From assembly GCA_028023455.1 (NCBI GenBank), contig JAQFVV010000021.1, forward strand, positions 4,182,853 to 4,246,852: a DNA stretch of 64,000 nt. The letters are read 5' to 3'. The notes under the pieces are model-generated. The model saw only the letters and a program-made list of their open reading frames with translations, had not been told where the DNA came from and did not search any database. Source of the stretch: Epiperipatus broadwayi (Eukaryota > Onychophora > Udeonychophora > Euonychophora > Peripatidae). Positions 59,450 to 64,000 of the stretch are shown piece by piece. The position numbers and the translations under genes were made by a program. Each line of letters starts with the position of its first letter. Positions within the stretch are counted from its first letter, which is position 1.

Positions 59450-60250
59450 ATTATTTCACCTGGTAACAGTTTTTAAAAGTTCTCAACCTTTCTTTCAATT
59501 CTATATAAACTATTTATACTAAAATTCAATAAATTGGACTTAATTATCTTTCAATTTAATTTTGTAAACAAATAATATTCTAAAAAATTACATTTCACCT
59601 TTTTAAATATTTAGAAATTAACTTGTAAATAAGAACCATATACTGTAAACATGACCAACTAATTTAGTGTAAACCCTTTCAAAAAATTAATGAAATCTTT
59701 TTTATTTTAAGTTTTTTTTAATGTGAATGAACAAAGGGGGATTTGTGATAAATCTATCAAACTCCGTTTTAAATACATTTACTTTATCATTATTAAAATA
59801 CTTAAAAAAAACTCTAACCCAATGCCAATTTTGACAGGTAATTGTAAATAAGAACCATATACTGTAAACATGACCAACTAATTTAGTGTAAACCCTTTCA
59901 AAAAATTAATGAAATCTTTTTTATTTTAAGTTTTTTTTTAATGTGAATGAACAAAGGCGGATTTGTGATAAATCTATCAAACTCTGTTTTAAATATATTT
60001 ACTTTATCATTATTAAAATATTTAAAAAAAACTCTAACCCAATGCCAATTTTGACAGGTAATGACATTAGCAATGAGATTCTCATAAAGCATCATCAAAA
60101 AGAAAAAAATGGCTTAAAATAAGTCTTTCTTTAAATAACAATACAGTCAAGATGATTGATATTTGCTGATTGTCCTTAGGTTACTGACTTCTTCAGATGT
60201 TTTTTTCAATTAAAATAACAATAAAAGCAGTGTAAAAAATCTAAGTTATT
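59450..60250 (+). repeat. dispersed repeat R3, copy 2, with internal 219-bp tandem duplication
   Basis: GTAAATAAGAACCATATACT begins at 59,625 and again at 59,844. The two 219-bp units are almost identical and end in GCCAATTTTGACAGGTAAT. The flanks match 36,830-37,260. The 66-codon minus-strand frame at 59,898-60,098 is incidental. Confidence 0.8.
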
Positions 60251-61134
60251 AAAAAAATTCTATGTAAATACAGGTTTATGTTAATGGAACTCCCATGCTT
60301 TTTTTGAGAAAAACACTAACGATTTTAAATTAATATGAGAGTGATTAAATTAAAATACTTTTAATAATAATCAGTATGTTATAAGGATTATGTATTATTA
60401 AAAAAATAAATTAAATTAAAAATTGATTCTGCATTTAATTTACCATTAAAAAATAAAAATAAATATATATCTGAGTTTATAATTAAAATTTTAATTTTTC
60501 CATATTGGTTGTTTGAATCATTAAAAAACATTAGTACATATATAAATTAAATACATTTTATTTTAATTTATAAAAATATTATTGAAATGATTAGAAATAC
60601 ATTTGCAATATAAAAATAAGTTTTCAAATTAAGTTAAAATTTATTTTTCTTCTTGTGAAGCACAATGTGAAAAATCCCTATTATTCCTTGTGAGAATTTA
60701 TATTATATGTAATATGATGCACTGTGGCTTCTCCTTTATCAGAGTCAATAATCTCTCAGCTACTATTCCTAGAGAAACCTATTAGCCACTTTATCTTCCC
60801 TTCTCATTCTCCACCTTGTTTTCCCATATTATTCTCTATCCTGCTCCATCCCTTTTTCACAACATAATCTTCGTCAATTCTATGGGTTTTATATCTAAAT
60901 CCCTTTTATCTTTCCCCAAACCCAGTATAAAAATCCAAGAATGCACTTTTTGTATAAACACTTTGTTTATATTTATTGTCCCACAACTTTATTAATTACA
61001 CTCTTTCTACTTGTAGACATTTACATTCAACAAACAGGTGCCTAATATTTTCTATGCCTTCCTTACTTAACTTGCATATGAAACCACCCACATTTTTTTC
61101 TCATATATATATATATAAACATTTTTTTAAAGAT

Positions 61135-61312
61135 ATATATATATATAAACAAAAAAATAAAGACTTATAAATCCAATAAATAATATAATATTTCAACCAG
61201 AGGACTGGTTTTTTTTTCTTTCTTTCTGATGAAAACCAGTCCTCTGGTTGAAATATTATATTATTTATTGGATTTATAAGTCTTTATTTTTTTTGTTTTT
61301 ATATGTATTTCC
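61135..61312. repeat. palindrome inside the LINE copy
   Basis: AATAAAGACTTATAAATCC and AATATTTCAACCAGAGGACT pair with AGTCCTCTGGTTGAAATATT and GGATTTATAAGTCTTTATT across an axis near 61,218. Arms are about 75 bp and nearly perfect. The right arm starts CTGATGAAAACCAGTCC, discussed as a hammerhead-like motif. Confidence 0.9.
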
Positions 61313-61358
61313 TTTGGTTAGTTTGTTATATATATATATATATATATAACATATATAT

Positions 61359-61380
61359 ATGCTCAAAGGATCTTTAGCAA

Positions 61381-61412
<32 letters not shown>

Positions 61413-61436
61413 TTCATTGTTGCTAAAGATCCTGTT
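61359..61436. repeat. AT microsatellite on the axis of an inverted repeat
   Basis: GGATCTTTAGCAAC and GTTGCTAAAGATCC, the latter a piece of the host LINE, face each other across an (AT)n run at about 61,384-61,412. The left arm is an inverted duplicate of the LINE sequence on the right. Confidence 0.85.
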
Positions 61437-61699
61437 CAAGTCTTAAACAGTAACTATTTCCATGCTATTATTATAAATTAACTCACACCCAATATTCTGT
61501 TTACTTTTATATATATATTTTAAACTCTTTTTACTTTCTATACTATTTTTCCATCTCTCCTACTCCTAATTTTTCATTAATGAATGCATTCTTTTATCCC
61601 ATTTCTTGCCACTATAACTCTCAACAATTCTCCTAAAACAATCATTCTACCTTTTGTATAAGTATACTGATGTAAAGTCTTTATCCAAATCTTCTGCAT

Positions 61700-62690
61700 A
61701 AATGATGTGATGTGATGCACTGTGGCTTCTCCTTTATTGGAGTAAGGTATCTCTCAGAAACTATTCCCAGAAAAACCTGTTAGTCACCTCACCTTTCCAT
61801 TCCTACCCTGTTTTCCCATGTTATCTTATATCCTGCTCCATCCCTTTTTCACAACATAATCTTTGTCAACTCTATGGATTATTATATCTAAATCCCCCTT
61901 ATCTTTTTTCAAACCAAGCATAAAAACCCCAAAACCTTTCTGTAAAATCACTTTGTTTATATTTATTCTCCCACAACTTCATTATGTGCACCCTTACTGC
62001 TTGTAGGAATTTAAATTCAATTAATAAATGCCTAATATTTTTTATAACTTGCAGACTAAATCACCCATATTTTCCATTTATTTCCATATTCCCTTGTTGG
62101 TGAAGATCGTGTTTGAGCCTTAAACAGTAAACTACTCTCCTTGCTATTATCATAAATTAACTCGCACACAATTTTCTGTTTTCTTTTTTTTTTTTAAACT
62201 CTTTTTACTCTCCACACTATTTTTCCATCTCTCCAACTCCCTATTTTTTATTAATGCATCTATTCTTCTATCCCATTCCTTACAACTAGAACACTCAACA
62301 ATTCTAACACTATATTCCCACCTTTTGCATAAATATACTGTCATAGTCTTTATCCAAATTTTCTGCAAATCATACTACCTTTCTCACCCACCTTTCTCAC
62401 TCACTCATAATCCAATTAAAAACTAATTTTAGATATTCCCTTATCCATAAATTGGAATCTACCAAACATTTTTCTTTTTCTTTTGCCATTTCTCAAGTAA
62501 AAATTTGACCATTCTATTCCTCCTTGAATTGCTTCCTTTGCCACCCATCCATCTGCATCTAATGCATGTCTTCCCACTTCTTTTTGTACTTTTTCTAAGT
62601 AATCTAACATCCCTTTACTAACGCATAACACCTCATTACCATAAGTTAATCCTGCTATTGCCATTCCATTTCATATAATTCTAGCTATAT
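61700..62690 (-). pseudogene. LINE 3' end, family L2x, copy 3 (longest)
   Basis: The 3' terminus is at about 61,700 with GATGTGATGCACTGTGGCTT. On the minus strand, 62,664-62,416 is open: AIAGLTYGNEVLCVSKGMLD, then YLEKVQKEVGRHAL and EAIQGGIEWSNFYLRNGKRK. This matches the common 'LYG-E--- LE-VQ---GR--L' block just after the RT domain in many non-LTR retrotransposons. A second open piece at 62,368-62,150 contains CSSCKEWDRRIDALIKN. The zinc-finger-like region decays towards 62,050. The copy is 5'-truncated near 62,690. Confidence 0.75.
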
Positions 62691-62865
62691 CATATATATT
62701 ATATCAAAACATTGTTAATTTCTTTATCAGTCCCTTTATTTTCTTTGATTCATTTATCAATTTTTCTCCTATTCATACAAGCAATTTTCTGATTACTTAA
62801 GGCTATTCCTAAAAAGAGTTATACATATTCACCACAGTTACTTTATATCCCCCAATAAAATGTCT

Positions 62866-63010
62866 ATGTGATGTGATGTGATATATTGTAGTTTCTCCTT
62901 AAACGAAGTCAAGAATATCTCAGCAATTATGTCCAGGTAAGCCTGTTAGCCACTTTATTTTCCATTCCCCACTCTAAATTTTCCCATATTCTGCATATCA
63001 TGTAATTAGA
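62866..63010 (-). mobile_element. LINE 3' end, family L2x, copy 4 (short)
   Basis: GTGATGTGATGTGATATATT then GTAGTTTCTCCTTAAACGAAG and CCTGTTAGCCACTTTATTTT match the 3' terminal 140 bp of copies 1-3. The repeated GATGT at the end fits a short LINE tail repeat. Confidence 0.7.
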
Positions 63011-64000
63011 CCTGACATCTATTGACAAAAAGAAGAACTAAAAGAGAAATTAATTACTTTTATAAATAAACTGTTCATTGGAAAAAGAAAAGTGGATTGA
63101 ATGCATGATTGTTATTTTAACTGACACCAATCCATAGTAATGCTGGTATAAAAAATTGAACCAGCAGCACCATCTCCATTTAGTATTTGGAACTAACAAT
63201 GAAAAGATTATTGTAAAAATAATAATCAATAAAAATTAAAATTTTATTTAAGGTATTGACAGACTGATGTGATTTACATATGGTAACCAATTAGTTATGA
63301 ATACTTACGATTTAATTTGCATAAATTAAAGAAATTTGTTTTAATTAGTTGAAAACTTTTAAGAATATTATAAGGTAAATGAATATTGTGCAATATTTAT
63401 TATATTTGTTATTATTATTGATAAATATTTTTAAGTAAGTAATAATAGTAAATAATAAACATAATGATAACAGAATTTATGGAATCTTCACCATCAATAA
63501 TGTTGCATATATGTATATAAATGTCATTAAGATAAATACTCTTTACACATGGGAGTGCTAATTCTCAACATATTTTGTTACAGATGATGATACTTGTGTA
63601 TTATCCTGTCTACTAAGATTGGCAGCCATTTTTTAATTATATAGGTACAGGGATAAGAAGTGGCCATATTTAATATTTACAATCTTTTTATTATTGTTGT
63701 TATTTAAAAAAAAAAAATTCTACAAAAATTAAATATACTATTTTTACTTTATTTACTATTATTTTTTTTATTAAGTTAACTTATTAATATAAAAATAAAA
63801 AATATATAAGAAGCATAAAGTATCATGTCATGCCGATTAATGTAAATCTTTTGCGAAGGCAAGATCCCATATCTTTGAAATATTTCACTGCATGCTGTTC
63901 AGTTGAAATAAGATTCCAAACTTTCATCATTTTTCCAAAATGATGGTAACAAAAATAAAGATGCTGAATATAAACAGACTAAGACAATATTTGGAGCATG
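63011..64000. other. AT-rich spacer at the window end
   Basis: No gene was seen. TGCTGGT...ACCAGCA forms a small hairpin at about 63,140-63,167. Confidence 0.5.

Larger units (their letters stand above)
60716..61690 (-). pseudogene. LINE 3' end, family L2x, copy 2
   Basis: The shared 3' terminus GATGCACTGTGGCTTCTCCT lies at about 60,716. The region corresponding to the C-terminal zinc-finger-like motif follows (CATTTACATTCAACAAACAG, CTTAACTTGCATATGAAACC on the plus strand). The copy is interrupted at about 61,100-61,435 by AT-rich palindromic sequence; LINE sequence resumes at GCTAAAGATCCTGTTCAAG. Coding is heavily decayed. Confidence 0.65.

Noticed and set aside
1-64000. CRISPR arrays, operons, rRNA and functional tRNA genes
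   Set aside because: None seen. Regular short repeats with unique spacers are absent, and the tRNA-like sequences are all decayed or SINE-derived.

Overview
The window looks like intergenic DNA from an AT-rich animal genome. It has no bacterial-style operons, many (AT)n microsatellites, tRNA-derived SINEs with target-site duplications, RTE-like and other LINE tails, Penelope-like elements (PLEs), Ty3/gypsy-type LTR elements and many long palindromic repeats. This mix would suit a lophotrochozoan such as a cephalopod mollusc, but that is an inference; no host gene fixes the taxon. I found no convincing host protein-coding exon. Almost every recognisable coding stretch is a decayed transposon.

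Layout: 1-6 kb is AT-rich spacer with a tandem tRNA-like SINE pair and a 91-bp tRNA-Gly SINE. 6.55-15.07 kb is an old minus-strand LTR element with 2.5-kb LTRs around a decayed gag and no pol. 15.1-17.75 kb is spacer with a small fold-back repeat. 17.754-21.411 kb is the most intact feature: a very young LTR element with two 1,455-bp LTRs, a clear primer-binding site and a 748-bp non-coding interior. 21.6-25.1 kb holds diverged tandem repeats and three palindromes, one about 820 bp long. 26.2-28.6 kb is a nest of PLE fragments in both orientations, each intact 3' end carrying a tRNA-like tail. 29.3-32.9 kb is a minus-strand Ty3/gypsy pol relic with polypurine tract and the start of its 3' LTR. 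35.0-35.9 kb is a plus-strand PLE endonuclease fragment between inverted arms. 36.3-48.4 kb has palindromic family B, RTE-type LINE tails, a second tRNA-Gly SINE, a minisatellite and a 399-bp tandem duplication. 49-52.7 kb is the least repetitive part. 52.8-63 kb holds more LINE fragments (one RTE-like, four 3' ends of a second LINE in the same orientation), further palindrome copies, and a three-unit array of palindrome-A arms.

The parts do not form a pathway; they record mobile-element activity. The most notable points are: (i) all three substitutions between the two young LTRs are CpG transitions; (ii) those LTRs contain a good splice donor and acceptor 702 bp apart in U5; (iii) three unrelated-looking LTRs all start with TGTAA and a terminal hairpin; (iv) PLE 3' ends carry a tRNA-like A/B-box module that also occurs alone; (v) palindrome family A ends in tRNA-like, outward-facing Pol III boxes; (vi) several AT microsatellites sit on the axis of inverted repeats. 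All identities were judged by eye.
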